Below are positions 63,873-64,000 of a DNA stretch of 64,000 bases, piece after piece. Numbering within the stretch: the stretch's first letter is position 1; every line of letters starts with the position of its first letter. The notes beneath the pieces are model-generated. The model had not been told where the DNA came from and searched no databases. It saw nothing but the letters and a program-made list of their open reading frames with translations. A program made the translations under genes and the position numbers. Source of the DNA: Tridacna crocea (taxonomy: Eukaryota; Mollusca; Bivalvia; Cardiida; Cardiidae); contig OX031060.1 of the NCBI GenBank assembly GCA_943736015.1, forward strand, positions 16,009,501-16,073,500, given 5' to 3'.

Positions 63873-64000
63873 CTCTTTACCAGAAAAAAAAATGCTCAGT
63901 TTTCCTAAGGTAGAGGGCTTTTGAAGAAATTGTAGAAAATAGTAACCAGCATTTTCTCTGTTTCCCATAGTTTTTTTTTCAATTCCTTCAGACGAATTTT
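63869..64000 (-). mobile_element. palMITE, cut by window end
   Basis: Shares TTAA with the previous copy; centre AGTAACC. Confidence 0.6.

Noticed and set aside
7889..64000. Dozens of 60-100-codon frames with [17 protein letters not shown] or its reverse reading
   Set aside because: All are translations of the palMITE hairpin and arms.

Overview
The window is eukaryotic, spliced nuclear DNA and most resembles a bivalve mollusc. The evidence is GT-AG introns, tRNA-derived SINEs, an APE-type LINE, and three elements built like the bivalve pearl/Helentron-associated class (short inverted ends, tandem core, ACGG-like tract, 3' hairpin). A heterodont bivalve is an inference; the sequence names no species. 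There is no sign of prokaryotic organisation, CRISPR arrays or operons. Two protein genes can be assembled exon by exon, both on the minus strand. The first (13880-25362) encodes a zinc-less medium-chain quinone oxidoreductase of the TP53I3/PIG3 type: seven core coding exons giving 342 residues, plus an in-frame upstream exon that would add 26 N-terminal residues. The second (44807-63503, running off the right edge) encodes the last 478 residues of a TBC1D15/TBC1D17-type Rab GTPase-activating protein, with both catalytic fingers of the TBC domain present. All exon phases in both genes join without a frameshift. Between them lies a 5'-truncated LINE (40542-43739) whose reverse-transcriptase frame is open over more than 1,050 codons. 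One orphan exon-like segment (6979-7100, minus) hints at an unidentified gene on the left. The two genes have no evident functional link. The rest is dominated by one short element, called palMITE here: about 229 bp, bounded by TTAA, ends reading TTAACCCATTACCA or TTAACTCTTTACCA. It has three parts: arm A (GACTGGTCCAAATTGAAAGC, then GCAGACGACAAAATAAA), a central hairpin whose left stem contains GTGGGAAAAGGAGAAAATGC around the centre GGTTACC, and arm B (AAGGCTTCTTTCTCAGGG, then GTCAAAAGTAGGGATTGTG). In the entries below, '+' means arm A comes first on the given strand. About 110 copies or fragments are recognisable, roughly a third of the window by my estimate. TTAA target duplication and a CCC start point to a non-autonomous piggyBac-type element. 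Layout: 1-13.3 kb is palMITEs, SINEs and a 1.16-kb pogo-like element; 13.3-26 kb is the oxidoreductase gene; 26-29.4 kb is repeats; 29.4-31.8 kb is pearl-like element 1 (145-bp core) inside a palMITE hairpin; 34.9-36.4 kb is pearl-like element 2 (166-bp core); 40.5-43.7 kb is the LINE; 44.8-63.5 kb is the TBC gene, whose introns hold a hAT-like element (47.3-48.9 kb), a 22-bp minisatellite (54.3-54.5 kb), pearl-like element 3 (55.5-57.2 kb, 156-bp core) and dozens of palMITEs.
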